From the NCBI GenBank assembly GCA_910575505.1, contig CAJTFK010000026.1, positions 1 to 56,480 of the forward strand: a stretch of DNA of 56,480 bases. Reading direction: 5' to 3'. The notes below the pieces were generated by a model that searched no databases, had not been told where the DNA came from, and saw only the letters and a program-made list of their open reading frames with translations. This document shows positions 24,143 through 33,612 of the stretch, piece by piece (the stretch's first letter is position 1; every line of letters begins with the position of its first letter). Source of the stretch: Oscillospiraceae bacterium. GTDB lineage: Bacteria; Bacillota; Clostridia; Oscillospirales; Oscillospiraceae. The position numbers and the translations under genes are program-made.

Positions 24143-26908
24143 ATGCAGGCAGAATTGAAGTGGCTGACAGACCCGGCGGTATTCCGGGTAAACCGTCTGG
24201 ACGCCCATTCCGACCACGTTTGTTACGCCTCGGAGGAGGAAATGGCCAGGGGGACAAGCTCCCTGTACCAGTCTCTGGACGGGCGCTGGCGCTTTGCCTG
24301 GAGCCCCCGTCCGGCAGACCGCCCCGCCGGTTTCTGGCAGGAGGGCTTTGACGATTCCGCATTCGGCTCCGTTCAGGTGCCAGGACATATGGAGCTCCAG
24401 GGCTGCGGTCAGATTCAGTATATCAATACCCTCTACCCCTGGGACGGCCGTGCGGAGCTCCGGCCCCCGGAAATCGACTGGGAGGACTGCGCCGTGGGCA
24501 GCTATGTCCGGAGGTTCGACCTGGATGAGGGCCTTCGCGGAAAACGTGTCTGCATCAGCCTTCAGGGTGTGGAGCAGGCCTGCTATGTCTGGCTCAACGG
24601 CCAGTTCGTGGGCTATGCCGAGGACAGCTTCACCCCATCGGACTTCGATCTGACGCCCTATGTCCGGGAGACGGGAAACCGGCTCTGCGTGGAGGTTTAT
24701 CAGCGCTCCAGCGCCGCCTGGATTGAGGATCAGGATTTTTTCCGCTTCAGCGGCATCTTCCGCTCCGTGTTTCTCTATGCCAAGCCGGACCTCCACCTGG
24801 AAGACCTGTGGCTCCAGGCGGGACTGGAGGAGGACCGTGGCGCCCTCTCCGTCCGCCTGCTCCTGGAAGGGGAGGCCGGAGAGGTCCGCTGCCGGATCGG
24901 CGGCCCCGGCGGAGAAACGCTCTTTGACGGCCCACTGGACCTGGGACAGGATGGAAGGTATCTCCGCAGCCAGTCCCTCCGGTTTCCCGGTATCCGGCCC
25001 TGGGACCATGAGCACCCGACTCTGTACCGTGTGACCCTGACTCTCCTCCGGAGAGACGGCGCGGTTTCCGAGATCATTCCCTATGACATTGGATTCCGGC
25101 GCTTCCAGCTGAAGGACGGCCTGATGCTGCTGAACGGAAGGCGCATCGTCTTCAACGGCGTGAACCGTCATGAGTGGAACCCGGCGGCAGGCCGGGCCAT
25201 CGGCCCCGCAGACATGGAGGCGGCCATGGAAACCTTCAGACGGAATCACATCAACGCCGTCCGTACCTGCCACTATCCCAATCAGACCCTCTGGTATCAC
25301 CTCTGCGACCGGAACGGAATCTATATGATAGACGAGACCAATCTGGAGAGTCACGGTTCCTGGCAGAAGCTGGGGAAGACAGAGCCCAGCTGGAACGTGC
25401 CCGGGAGTCTCCCGGCGTGGCGGGACTGCGTTCTGGACCGGGCCCGGTCCATGTTCGAGCGGGACAAGAATCACACGGCCATTCTCCTCTGGTCCTGCGG
25501 CAACGAGTCCTATGCCGGAGAGGATATCCTGGCCATGGCGGAATTCTTCCGCCGGGAGGACCCCAGCCGCCTGGTCCACTATGAGGGAGTCTTCCACTGC
25601 CGGGCCTTTGACGCCGCTTCCGACGTGGAGAGCCGGATGTACGCCCCGCCGGAGGCAGTTCGGGCATATCTGGAGAGCCGCCCGAAAAAGCCCTTCATCC
25701 TCTGCGAGTACATGCACGATATGGGCAATTCCCTGGGGGGCATGGAGAGCTATATCCGGCTGGGGGAGGAGTTCCCCCAGTATCAGGGCGGCTTCATCTG
25801 GGACTACATGGATCAGGCCCTCTGGCGCACGGACTGCCTGGGGCGGCGGGTCCTGGGCTACGGCGGGGACTTCGGCGAGCGGCAGACCGACTATGCCTTC
25901 AGCGGCAACGGCATCGTCTTCGCCGACGGGACGGAAAAACCCGCCATGCAGGAAGTCCGGTACTGGTACGCCTCTTCCCGGGAGCGGGCGCGGTTCGACG
26001 CCGCCAACGAAAAAGCGGCAACGGCCCTGTCTCTGCCCGCCGTCCAGGCGAAAAAATCCCCCCTCCGCGTCACCCACGGCGACGGGGCCCTGGGGGTGCG
26101 GGGTGAGAACCTTGAAATTCTGTTCTCCTATCCCCAGGGCGGGCCGGTGTCCCTGACCGCCGGGGGGAGGGAATGGCTGTGGCGGGCTCCCCGCCCGGCC
26201 TATTGGCGGGCCCCTACGGAAAACGACCTGGGGAACGGCTTTGCCTCCCGGAGCGCCCTTTGGGCGGCGGTGGAGCAATGGCAGGTCTGTGAGGACATTC
26301 AGGTTCTGGAGGAAGGTGAACACCGCGTTTCCATCCGCTATACCTACTCCTCCCACGCCCTGCCCGGCCTGCAAACCCATGTCTCCTATACGGCGGAGTC
26401 TTCCGGCGCAGTGGGGGTAACCGTCCATTACTGCGGCGGACCGGGCCGTCCGGAGCTGCCTCTGCTGGGCCTGCGCTTCCAGACGCCCGAGCCGGTGAAG
26501 AGGGTCCGTTGGCTGGGCCTCTCCGGGGAGACCTACCCGGACCGGAAGCGCGGCGGCGTCTTCGGCTGGCACGAGGAAGCGCCTCACATTCCGGCCTATC
26601 TGGTCCCCCAGGAGTGCGGCTGTCACATGGAGACCCGGGCGGCCGTGCTGGACGGCGGTCTGACCCTGGACATGAGCGGGACGCCGCTGGCCTTCTCCGC
26701 CCTGCCCTGCACCCCCTGGCAGCTGGAGCAGGCCGCCCACCGGGAGGAGCTGCCGGACCCTGTGCGGACCGTGGTGACGGTCTGCGGGGCCATGCGGGGC
26801 GTGGGCGGAATTGACAGCTGGGGCAGCGATGTGGAAGCGCCCTTCCGGGTCAGCGCAGAGGAGGATCTGGAATTCTCCTTTCGCATGCTGCCGGCGGCAA
26901 AAGAGTGA
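24143..26908 (+). CDS. GH2 beta-galactosidase (LacZ type)
   Basis: 921 aa, close to the full LacZ architecture. Order: sugar-binding jelly roll (about 40-190, with WKR-like DGRWRFAW and VPGHMELQG), Ig-like domain, TIM barrel (about 300-600) with NGVNRHEWNP, acid/base Glu near 455 in LLWSCGNES, nucleophile Glu near 522 in ILCEYMHDMGNS and GGFIWDYMDQ, then the C-terminal small-chain domain (GVRGENLEILF … WRAPTENDLGNG). It hydrolyses beta-galactosides such as lactose. No signal peptide, so it is cytoplasmic. ATG follows AAGGAGAG. No transporter is adjacent. Substrate could be another beta-galactoside; family certain. Confidence 0.93.
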   Translation: MQAELKWLTDPAVFRVNRLDAHSDHVCYASEEEMARGTSSLYQSLDGRWRFAWSPRPADRPAGFWQEGFDDSAFGSVQVPGHMELQGCGQIQYINTLYPWDGRAELRPPEIDWEDCAVGSYVRRFDLDEGLRGKRVCISLQGVEQACYVWLNGQFVGYAEDSFTPSDFDLTPYVRETGNRLCVEVYQRSSAAWIEDQDFFRFSGIFRSVFLYAKPDLHLEDLWLQAGLEEDRGALSVRLLLEGEAGEVRCRIGGPGGETLFDGPLDLGQDGRYLRSQSLRFPGIRPWDHEHPTLYRVTLTLLRRDGAVSEIIPYDIGFRRFQLKDGLMLLNGRRIVFNGVNRHEWNPAAGRAIGPADMEAAMETFRRNHINAVRTCHYPNQTLWYHLCDRNGIYMIDETNLESHGSWQKLGKTEPSWNVPGSLPAWRDCVLDRARSMFERDKNHTAILLWSCGNESYAGEDILAMAEFFRREDPSRLVHYEGVFHCRAFDAASDVESRMYAPPEAVRAYLESRPKKPFILCEYMHDMGNSLGGMESYIRLGEEFPQYQGGFIWDYMDQALWRTDCLGRRVLGYGGDFGERQTDYAFSGNGIVFADGTEKPAMQEVRYWYASSRERARFDAANEKAATALSLPAVQAKKSPLRVTHGDGALGVRGENLEILFSYPQGGPVSLTAGGREWLWRAPRPAYWRAPTENDLGNGFASRSALWAAVEQWQVCEDIQVLEEGEHRVSIRYTYSSHALPGLQTHVSYTAESSGAVGVTVHYCGGPGRPELPLLGLRFQTPEPVKRVRWLGLSGETYPDRKRGGVFGWHEEAPHIPAYLVPQECGCHMETRAAVLDGGLTLDMSGTPLAFSALPCTPWQLEQAAHREELPDPVRTVVTVCGAMRGVGGIDSWGSDVEAPFRVSAEEDLEFSFRMLPAAKE

Positions 26909-27051
26909 GCTCCGGGGCACACGGCGGAATAAGGAAGGGGTTCTCCGCCCGGCCTCTGCGGGGCGGAGAAAAACCGCAGGGCCCCTTGCCGGCCTGTTTA
27001 CCGGGAATTTTGCCGCTTGCTATAGTTATGGCGCAGGTTATCAGAAAAGAC

Positions 27052-27080
27052 TTGACAAAACGCATTCCATCGGTTAAAAT
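27052..27080 (+). promoter_or_regulatory. Promoter of the TetR gene
   Basis: TTGACA (27052-27057), 17-nt spacer, TAAAAT (27075-27080), about 40 nt before ATG 27121. AT-rich ATATAACATCATTATATAAC follows and may be an operator. Confidence 0.7.
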
Positions 27081-27120
27081 ATAACATCATTATATAACAC
27101 TGCTATAAACGAGGTGCAGA

Positions 27121-27735
27121 ATGGAAGAACTGAGCGGTACCTTGGCCCGTATCCAGCGAACAGCAATGGATGAGTTTCTGGAAAAGGGCTTTGCAGACGC
27201 CTCTCTGCGGCAGATCGTCAAAAATGCCGGAGTAACGACCGGAGCCTTTTATGGATACTATTCCAGCAAGGAAGCGCTGTTTGCCGGACTGGTGGAGCCT
27301 CACGCGGCGGCGGTGATGGGGATGTTTATGCGGGCGCAGACGGCATTTTCTGAACTGCCGGAGCAGGAGCAGCCTGACCATGTGGGCGTTGAATCCAAGG
27401 ACTGCGTGAATGAAATGCTCCGCTATATCTACCAGCATCCTGAACCGTTTAAGCTCCTGGTCTGCAAGGCCCAGGGAACCGGCTATGAAAGCTTTATCCA
27501 TAATATGGTCGAGATCGAAGTGGAATCAACCCGGCGCTTTATGGAAGTTCTCCGCAGGCAGGGGCGGGAGATACCGGAGCTGGACAGCCAGCTTTGCCAC
27601 ATTATTGCCAGCGGAATGTTCCATGGGATATTCGAGGTCGTGGTCCACGATATGCCCTATGACCGGGCAAAACAATACGTCCACCAGCTCCAGGATTTTT
27701 TCCTTGCCGGTTGGCACAGCATGATTGGGGTCTGA
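27121..27735 (+). CDS. TetR/AcrR-family transcriptional regulator
   Basis: 204 aa. The N-terminal TetR HTH is clear: MDEFLEKGFADASLRQIVKNAGVTTGAFYGYYSSKEALFAGLV (residues 16-58). The C-terminal ligand-binding domain is divergent as usual. It lies upstream of a MATE exporter and two ABC half-transporters in the same direction, so it most likely represses this efflux locus and its own gene. A perfect palindrome at 27755-27778 is a candidate binding site. Confidence 0.93.
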   Translation: MEELSGTLARIQRTAMDEFLEKGFADASLRQIVKNAGVTTGAFYGYYSSKEALFAGLVEPHAAAVMGMFMRAQTAFSELPEQEQPDHVGVESKDCVNEMLRYIYQHPEPFKLLVCKAQGTGYESFIHNMVEIEVESTRRFMEVLRRQGREIPELDSQLCHIIASGMFHGIFEVVVHDMPYDRAKQYVHQLQDFFLAGWHSMIGV

Positions 27736-27754
27736 GACCCCTTTCAGTTTGCCG

Positions 27755-27778
27755 AATAGTTAGCTATAACTAACTATT
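27755..27778. promoter_or_regulatory. Palindrome between TetR and MATE genes
   Basis: AATAGTTAG-CTATAA-CTAACTATT: 9-bp perfect arms with a 6-nt, partly symmetric centre. Size and symmetry fit a TetR operator. It could also act as a weak terminator for the regulator, but no T-run follows. Confidence 0.6.
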
Positions 27779-27849
27779 TGCATAGATATGTGAGAGCGGC
27801 CGCGGCGCTTTCCGTATCATAAATCATCCGTTACAAGGAGGTCATTATC

Positions 27850-29223
27850 ATGACACAAAGCACAGATACCCGCACAAAACTGCTGACGGCTCCGCCGTTT
27901 CAGCTCATGCTCTCGCTGAGCATCCCCGCCATTATTGGGATGGTAGTCGTTGGGCTGTACAACTTCATGGACCGGGTTTTTGTCGGACAGCTTATCAACG
28001 AGGTGGCAATGGGGGCGGTTTCCGTTTCCTATCCCTTTACGCTGATTAACACCGGCGTATCCACGCTGATCGGCGTTGGCTCGGCCTCAGTCCTGTCCCG
28101 TGCCATTGGAAAAAAGGACCAAATGACTGTTGACAAGATCATGGGCAATCTGATTGCCATGAATCTGCTCCTGGGAGCAGTCATCACGGTTCTCGGCATG
28201 ATGTTTACCCGGCAGCTTTTGTCCCTGAGCGGTGCGGAAGGTGAGATTCTGAACCATGCGGAGCGTTATCTGCATATCATTTTCGCCGGTTCTCTGTTTG
28301 TCAACTTTGCGCAATCTGCAAATATGATTATGCGCGGAGAGGGCATTTTGAAAAAGGCCATGCTGATTACCGGAACCGGCGCAGTTTTGAACATCATTCT
28401 TGACCCGATTATGATTATGGTAATGAGCGCCCGGGACAAGGGAATTGAGGGCGCAGCCTATGCCACCGTTGCCTCACAAATTGTAACCGCAGTCATTACA
28501 CTGTGGTATTTTCTGACAAAAAGCAAGGTTGTCCGCATTCACGGGATTCGGCTGGAAACCTCTCTGATTTCTGAAATTTTAGGAGTGGGCTTCTCCGCTA
28601 TGCTCATGCAGGTTATGACAATGGTACAGCAGACGACCCTCTATCATGTTGCGGCCAGGCACGGCGGCGACACTTGGCAGATCATTTTGGGAGCAGCGTT
28701 GAGCATCCAGTCCTTCACGATGATTCCTTTGTGGGGAGCCGGTCAGGGCTTCCAGCCGGCCGCCGGAACGAACTGCGGCGCAAAGCAGCATGACCGAGTG
28801 AAGCAGATTACCAGGGCCTTTATGATAGGCGTTACCGTTCTCAGTCTGATCTTCTATGTCCCGATCCAGCTTGCGCCCAGAACCATCCTCTCCTGGTTTA
28901 TCAAGGATGTGGGAATTGTCAGTCAGGGTGTGACAGACTTCCGTATTCTGTTCAGCACCTATATCGTGCTGGGCTTCGTCCTGATGGTGATTACCCTGAT
29001 GCAGTCCCTTGGAAAAGCGTCCAAGGCCAGTGTTCTGGTCCTAATGCGCCAGATCATCCTGTTTGTACCACTTGCCGTTTTTCTGCCCCAAATCGGCGGG
29101 TTGGGTGTGCATGGCGTGTTCCTTGCCCCGGCAGTGACGGATTTGATTATTCTGGTTCTGGCAGTTGTGATGCTGGCCGGGGAGTTTCGGAATCTGTCCC
29201 GGCTGGCAGGGCGAAAAAAATAA
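27850..29223 (+). CDS. MATE-family efflux transporter
   Basis: 457 aa with about 12 hydrophobic segments and the MATE pattern: PPFQLMLSLSIPAIIGMVVVGLYN, MDRVFVG, INTGVSTLIGVGSASVLSRAIG, and a second half with FQPAAGTNCGAKQHDRVKQ. It exports organic cations or drugs in exchange for Na+ or H+. ATG follows ACAAGGAGG. It is followed after 17 nt by the first ABC half-transporter. Confidence 0.93.
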   Translation: MTQSTDTRTKLLTAPPFQLMLSLSIPAIIGMVVVGLYNFMDRVFVGQLINEVAMGAVSVSYPFTLINTGVSTLIGVGSASVLSRAIGKKDQMTVDKIMGNLIAMNLLLGAVITVLGMMFTRQLLSLSGAEGEILNHAERYLHIIFAGSLFVNFAQSANMIMRGEGILKKAMLITGTGAVLNIILDPIMIMVMSARDKGIEGAAYATVASQIVTAVITLWYFLTKSKVVRIHGIRLETSLISEILGVGFSAMLMQVMTMVQQTTLYHVAARHGGDTWQIILGAALSIQSFTMIPLWGAGQGFQPAAGTNCGAKQHDRVKQITRAFMIGVTVLSLIFYVPIQLAPRTILSWFIKDVGIVSQGVTDFRILFSTYIVLGFVLMVITLMQSLGKASKASVLVLMRQIILFVPLAVFLPQIGGLGVHGVFLAPAVTDLIILVLAVVMLAGEFRNLSRLAGRKK

Positions 29224-29240
29224 CTTGAGGAGGGATTTAC

Positions 29241-31016
29241 TTGAAGAAAACCAATCATCTCCGGGAGCTGATGGACTATGCCGGGGGGCACAGGCATCTG
29301 ACCTGTTTGTCCCTGCTGCTGTCTGCCGCCAGTGCGGTCCTGGCGCTTTTTCCCTTTGTGTTCCTGTTCCGAATCATCCAGGAGGTCATTGCGGCGGCCC
29401 CCGACTACGCACAGGCCACCCACATCGTACACAACGGCTGGATGGCGGTGGGCTTCGCGGCGCTGTCCATTGTGGTCTATGTCTGCGCCCTGATGTGTTC
29501 CCACCTGTCGGCCTTCCGCATCGCCGGGAACATCCGCAAGGCGCTGATGGCCCACACTGCCGGGCTGCCCCTGGGCTTTATCGGAGAAATGGGCAGCGGA
29601 AAGATCCGCCGTATCGTCAGCGACAGCAGTGCGGCCACGGAAACTTATCTGGCTCACCAGCTCCCCGATATGGCGGCGGCGATCACCACGCCGGTTTGCA
29701 TGATTATCATGCTGTTCCTGTTCGACTGGCGGTTTGGCCTTGTCAGCCTCCTGCCGGTGATCCTGGGCTTTGCGGCCATGTTCAAAATGGCCGGTCCGTC
29801 TATGGCAGAGGATATGAAGCTCTATCAAAACGCCCTGGCGGACATGAACAACGAGGCGGTGGAGTATGTGCGGGGCGTTCCGGTTGTGAAAACCTTCGGG
29901 CAGACCGTCCACTCCTTCAAGCGATTTAAGGGGACCATCGACAGCTATTACGAGTTTGTCATGTCCTACTGCAAGAAGTGCCGCCCGTCCATGCTGTCCT
30001 ATACGGTTCTGGTCAACAGCGCCTTCGCGTTCCTGATTGTACTGGCGCTGATTCTGGTGGGCGGTGGGCCGGTGGCCCAGCCGGTGCTGCTGAACTTCAT
30101 CTTCTATGTGATCTTCACGCCCCTCATTGCCACGGCCATGACGAAGGTGATGTTTATGAGCGAAAACGGCATGATTGTTGCGGACGCCATGAGCCGTATC
30201 CACTCCATTCTGGATGTGGTGCCTCTGCCCGAACCCCGCAGCGGCAAGGTCCCCACGGACAACGACGTTGTCCTGGAAAATGTGACCTTCCGCTACACAG
30301 GCGGAACAACGGACGCGCTCCGTGATGTGACCATTCGGGTGGGCGCAGGCGAGACTGTGGCTCTGGTAGGCCCCTCCGGGGGCGGCAAGACCACTGTGGC
30401 CGGCTTGATCTCCCAGTTTTGGGATGTGGCTGGCGGTTCCATCCAGATCGGCGGCATCAACGTAAAGGATATACCCAAGGAGACACTGATGGACACTGTG
30501 GCCTATGTATTCCAGGACAGCCGCCTGCTGAAAGCCTCCATCCTGGAAAATGTACGCCTTGCCAAGCCCAATGCCTCCCGGCAGGAGGTGGAGCGGGTAC
30601 TCCATGAGGCGCAGTGCGACGACATCATCCAGAAGCTGCCCCAGGGCATCGACACGGTGATCGGCACAAAAGGCGTGTATCTCTCCGGGGGCGAACAGCA
30701 GCGTATCGCCATCGCCCGTGTCATGCTGAAAAACGCGCCCATCCTCATTCTGGACGAGGCCACCGCCTTTGCGGACCCGGAGAACGAGGTGCTGGTACAG
30801 CGGGCCTTTGAAAAACTCTCCAAGGGCAAGACCGTTATCATGATCGCCCACCGGCTGACTACGATCAAGAACGCCGGCTGCATTTTTGTACTGCGGGAGG
30901 GCCGTGTGGAAGAAAGCGGGACCCACGATACCCTTGTGGCCGGGGGCGGCCTCTACGCAAAGATGTGGCGGGACTATCAGACTTCAATCAGCTGGAAGGT
31001 AGGTGGAACGAAATGA
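29241..31016 (+). CDS. ABC exporter half, membrane plus ATPase (first of pair)
   Basis: 591 aa starting at TTG, with GAGGAGGG upstream. Six membrane segments in residues 15-310, then the nucleotide-binding domain: Walker A GPSGGGKTT, signature LSGGEQQR, Walker B ILILDEATAFADPE and H-loop AHR. The D-loop is altered (FADPE in place of SLDPE), which often marks the non-canonical half of a heterodimer. It overlaps the next gene by 4 nt, so the two halves are made together. Probable heterodimeric exporter of drugs, peptides or siderophore-like compounds. Confidence 0.92.
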   Translation: MKKTNHLRELMDYAGGHRHLTCLSLLLSAASAVLALFPFVFLFRIIQEVIAAAPDYAQATHIVHNGWMAVGFAALSIVVYVCALMCSHLSAFRIAGNIRKALMAHTAGLPLGFIGEMGSGKIRRIVSDSSAATETYLAHQLPDMAAAITTPVCMIIMLFLFDWRFGLVSLLPVILGFAAMFKMAGPSMAEDMKLYQNALADMNNEAVEYVRGVPVVKTFGQTVHSFKRFKGTIDSYYEFVMSYCKKCRPSMLSYTVLVNSAFAFLIVLALILVGGGPVAQPVLLNFIFYVIFTPLIATAMTKVMFMSENGMIVADAMSRIHSILDVVPLPEPRSGKVPTDNDVVLENVTFRYTGGTTDALRDVTIRVGAGETVALVGPSGGGKTTVAGLISQFWDVAGGSIQIGGINVKDIPKETLMDTVAYVFQDSRLLKASILENVRLAKPNASRQEVERVLHEAQCDDIIQKLPQGIDTVIGTKGVYLSGGEQQRIAIARVMLKNAPILILDEATAFADPENEVLVQRAFEKLSKGKTVIMIAHRLTTIKNAGCIFVLREGRVEESGTHDTLVAGGGLYAKMWRDYQTSISWKVGGTK

Positions 31017-32746
31017 CAAAACAACTGATGAAACGCTTTGCCCTCTCCGAAGAAGGAGCAAAGGGGCTGGTGCGGGCTGTGATCGCCTGTACTGTGGCAG
31101 ACCTGATGCTGATGCTCCCGGTGGGACTTCTCTACCTGCTGGCCTGTGATTTTCTGAGCGGTTCTGTGCCGGAGGGCCGCAGCCTGTTCTACGGCCCGGG
31201 CATCGCCGCGGCGCTGCTGCTGGTGCTGCTCTCGGAGCTTTGGAAGTACAACGCCACCTATTTCTCCACCTACCGGGAATCCGGAGCCAGCCGCATCCGG
31301 CTGGCGGAGAAGCTGCGGCGGCTCCCCCTGTCCTTCTTCGGCAAAAAGGATCTGGCCGATCTGACCAATACCATCATGGGGGATGTGCAGACCACGGAGC
31401 AGATGTTCTCCCACTATGTCCCCCAGTTTTACGGTGCTGTCCTGTCCACCTGTCTGGTGGCGGTCAACCTGCTTTTCTGCGACTGGCAGATGGCTCTTGC
31501 CGCCCTGTGGGTGCTGCCCATCACCCTGGTGATCGTTGGATTTTCCAAAAAGGCGCAGAATTATTTCACCCGCCGGCAGAATGCCGCCCTGATCTCCATG
31601 GCGGACGGTGTGCAGGAGTGCCTGGAGACGATCCGCGATTTGAAAAGCAACAAAGCGGAGCAGGTCTATTTGGACGGTCTGTATCGGAAAATTGAGAAAT
31701 TCGAGGACCGGCAGTTCAAGAGCGAATTGGGTTCCGCCCTGTTTGTTGTCCCCGCGCAGATGCTCCTAAAGCTGGGGATCGTCTCTGTTGCCCTGGTAGG
31801 AAGTATGCGGCTGATGAGCGGTGAACTCTCACTCGTGACCTTCTTCCTGTTCCTGCTGGTTGTCTCCCGCATTTATGAACCCATGTCCTTTGCCCTACAA
31901 AATTTGGCGGCAATGAACTCCATGCAGGTGAATATCGACCGCATGAACGAGATCAACGACTGCCAGGAGCAGTCCGGTGGGACAGCCTTTGCACCCAAGG
32001 GGTACGACATAGCCTTTGAAAATGTGGGCTTTGCCTATAACAGCGGCGAGACGGTGCTAAAGGATGTGTCCTTCACCGCCAAGCAGGGCGAGGTCACAGC
32101 CCTGATCGGCCCCTCCGGGGGTGGCAAGTCCACCGCTGCAAAGCTGGCGGCGCGGTTTTGGGACATTGACCGGGGCCGGATCACCGTGGGCGGCGTGGAT
32201 GTTGCCACGGTAGACCCAGAGAAGCTCCTGGCCGCCTACTCCATCGTGTTCCAGGATGTGACGCTGTTCAATCATACTGTAATGGAGAATATCCGTATTG
32301 GCCGGAAGGACGCCACAGACGCGGAGGTCATGCAGGCGGCGAAAGCGGCCATGTGCGATGAGTTTATCGCAAAGCTTCCTCAGGGGTATCAGACCGTGAT
32401 CGGAGAAAACGGCTCCACTCTCTCCGGGGGCGAACGGCAGCGCATTTCCATCGCCCGTGCGCTCTTGAAGGACGCTCCCATTATTCTGCTGGACGAGGCC
32501 ACCGCCTCTCTGGACGCGGAAAACGAGACGGAAATTCAGCAGGCCATCTCCCGGCTGGTAGAGCGAAAGACGGTGCTGATTATCGCCCACCGCATGAGGA
32601 CGGTGGAGAACGCCAACAAGATCGTGGTGCTGTCCGGAGGCACAGTGGCCGAAACGGGGACCCCTGCGGAGCTGATGAAGCGGAACGGAGCCTTTGCCCG
32701 GATGGTCAAGCTGCAAACCGAAAGTCAGAATTGGACACTGACGTAA
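31013..32746 (+). CDS. ABC exporter half, membrane plus ATPase (second of pair)
   Basis: 577 aa; ATG 31013 lies in the ATGA overlap with the previous stop. Six membrane segments (about 20-290), then Walker A GPSGGGKST, signature LSGGERQR, Walker B IILLDEATASLDAEN and H-loop AHR, all canonical. It partners the upstream half. Last gene of the TetR-MATE-ABC-ABC unit. No clear terminator is seen in the following 480 nt. Confidence 0.92.
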   Translation: MTKQLMKRFALSEEGAKGLVRAVIACTVADLMLMLPVGLLYLLACDFLSGSVPEGRSLFYGPGIAAALLLVLLSELWKYNATYFSTYRESGASRIRLAEKLRRLPLSFFGKKDLADLTNTIMGDVQTTEQMFSHYVPQFYGAVLSTCLVAVNLLFCDWQMALAALWVLPITLVIVGFSKKAQNYFTRRQNAALISMADGVQECLETIRDLKSNKAEQVYLDGLYRKIEKFEDRQFKSELGSALFVVPAQMLLKLGIVSVALVGSMRLMSGELSLVTFFLFLLVVSRIYEPMSFALQNLAAMNSMQVNIDRMNEINDCQEQSGGTAFAPKGYDIAFENVGFAYNSGETVLKDVSFTAKQGEVTALIGPSGGGKSTAAKLAARFWDIDRGRITVGGVDVATVDPEKLLAAYSIVFQDVTLFNHTVMENIRIGRKDATDAEVMQAAKAAMCDEFIAKLPQGYQTVIGENGSTLSGGERQRISIARALLKDAPIILLDEATASLDAENETEIQQAISRLVERKTVLIIAHRMRTVENANKIVVLSGGTVAETGTPAELMKRNGAFARMVKLQTESQNWTLT

Positions 32747-33233
32747 GGATTGGGTAACGTGTCTTTCGGCTGTTACACTGAAAAAACGATTTTGTCCTTT
32801 CCAATATAAACATACATTCCGTATATACACATCTTGAAACGATTTGTGCGGCTGGCCCTGGCGGAAATGAGAGCGTTACAGTTTCCGTAAACAGAAGTTC
32901 TTTTTGCGTTTCAGGGACAAACGTATGATCTTCTCAGACGCGTAATCTGAACCCGTTGGGACAGAAAGCTTTGGGGGCTCTATTCGCGGATTTTGATACG
33001 GCTTTTGAGCCTTGCTTTTTCTTCCGGAACAACCTTGACGGCTTGGTTAGAATCAGATACAGCATTCCTAACAGGCGAATATGCAATAAGGAACCGCTGG
33101 ATAACCGGCGGTTCCTTGCGTTGTATGAACGGCGCCCGGAAAAGGAGGCCTGCCGATTCAAGCCCAAGAATTTCATGTACGGGAAGGAACAGGGGAAATG
33201 CGCCTTCGTTAATTTTGTTGCGGAGGACAATGA
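32747..33233. other. Intergenic, no supported gene
   Basis: About 490 nt after the ABC operon. One frame is open on the plus strand from 32956 but shows no ribosome site or familiar sequence, and it overlaps the small gene at 33234 in another frame. Confidence 0.5.
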
Positions 33234-33392
33234 ATGGCAAAAAAGAACACAAACGACCACGGCACTGGCATGCTGCTCTATGAGGCGGAGGCATTGGCGG
33301 GGGTGCTGCTCCCGGAGATATAAATATTGTTTGAGAGTGAGGAAGGCCTAAGGGAGTTTCAAGCCTGGAATGAACGTCAAGGGAAAGAATGA
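33234..33392 (+). pseudogene. Small ORF with an in-frame stop
   Basis: ATG 33234 starts MAKKNTNDHGTGMLLYEAEA then LAGVLLPEI, a TAA at 33321-33323, and the same frame goes on as ILFESEEGLREFQAWNERQGKE to TGA at 33390. Both halves look like one 50-residue acidic-helical protein, so the TAA is probably a mutation. Upstream GCGGAGGACA is a good ribosome site. Family not recognised. Confidence 0.4.
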
Positions 33393-33400
33393 CAGCAAGT

Positions 33401-33511
33401 GGCGCGGTACACCGTCTGTTTGCTCACCGAATATGCCTTAGCGGTCCCTTTCGCATCATGGATCCCTTCATAGCCTTGTACCAGTAAATCCCGCGCTTCG
33501 TTGTGCAGCCT
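33401..33511 (-). pseudogene. IS630-family transposase fragment (N-terminal HTH)
   Basis: The minus strand encodes LHNEARDLLVQGYEGIHDAK then GTAKAYSVSKQTVYRA, clearly related to the start of the IS630 transposase at 50382-50819 (LHNEARNLLVEAYEKTHDAK). Only about 37 codons remain. It marks an old IS insertion at the edge of the accessory cluster. Confidence 0.75.
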
Positions 33512-33612
33512 ATTATCATCTCCTGATTCCGTTCTACCACCTCTGTCAACCTTCGGCGGTTTTTTGATGGTTGCTATAAATCAGGGTGGTTCTCATCGCC
33601 GGGCTCACTGAT

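Noticed and set aside
24038..26920. 960-codon open frame opposite the beta-galactosidase gene
   Set aside because: Antisense shadow of a GC-rich gene; no ribosome site and no recognisable motif.
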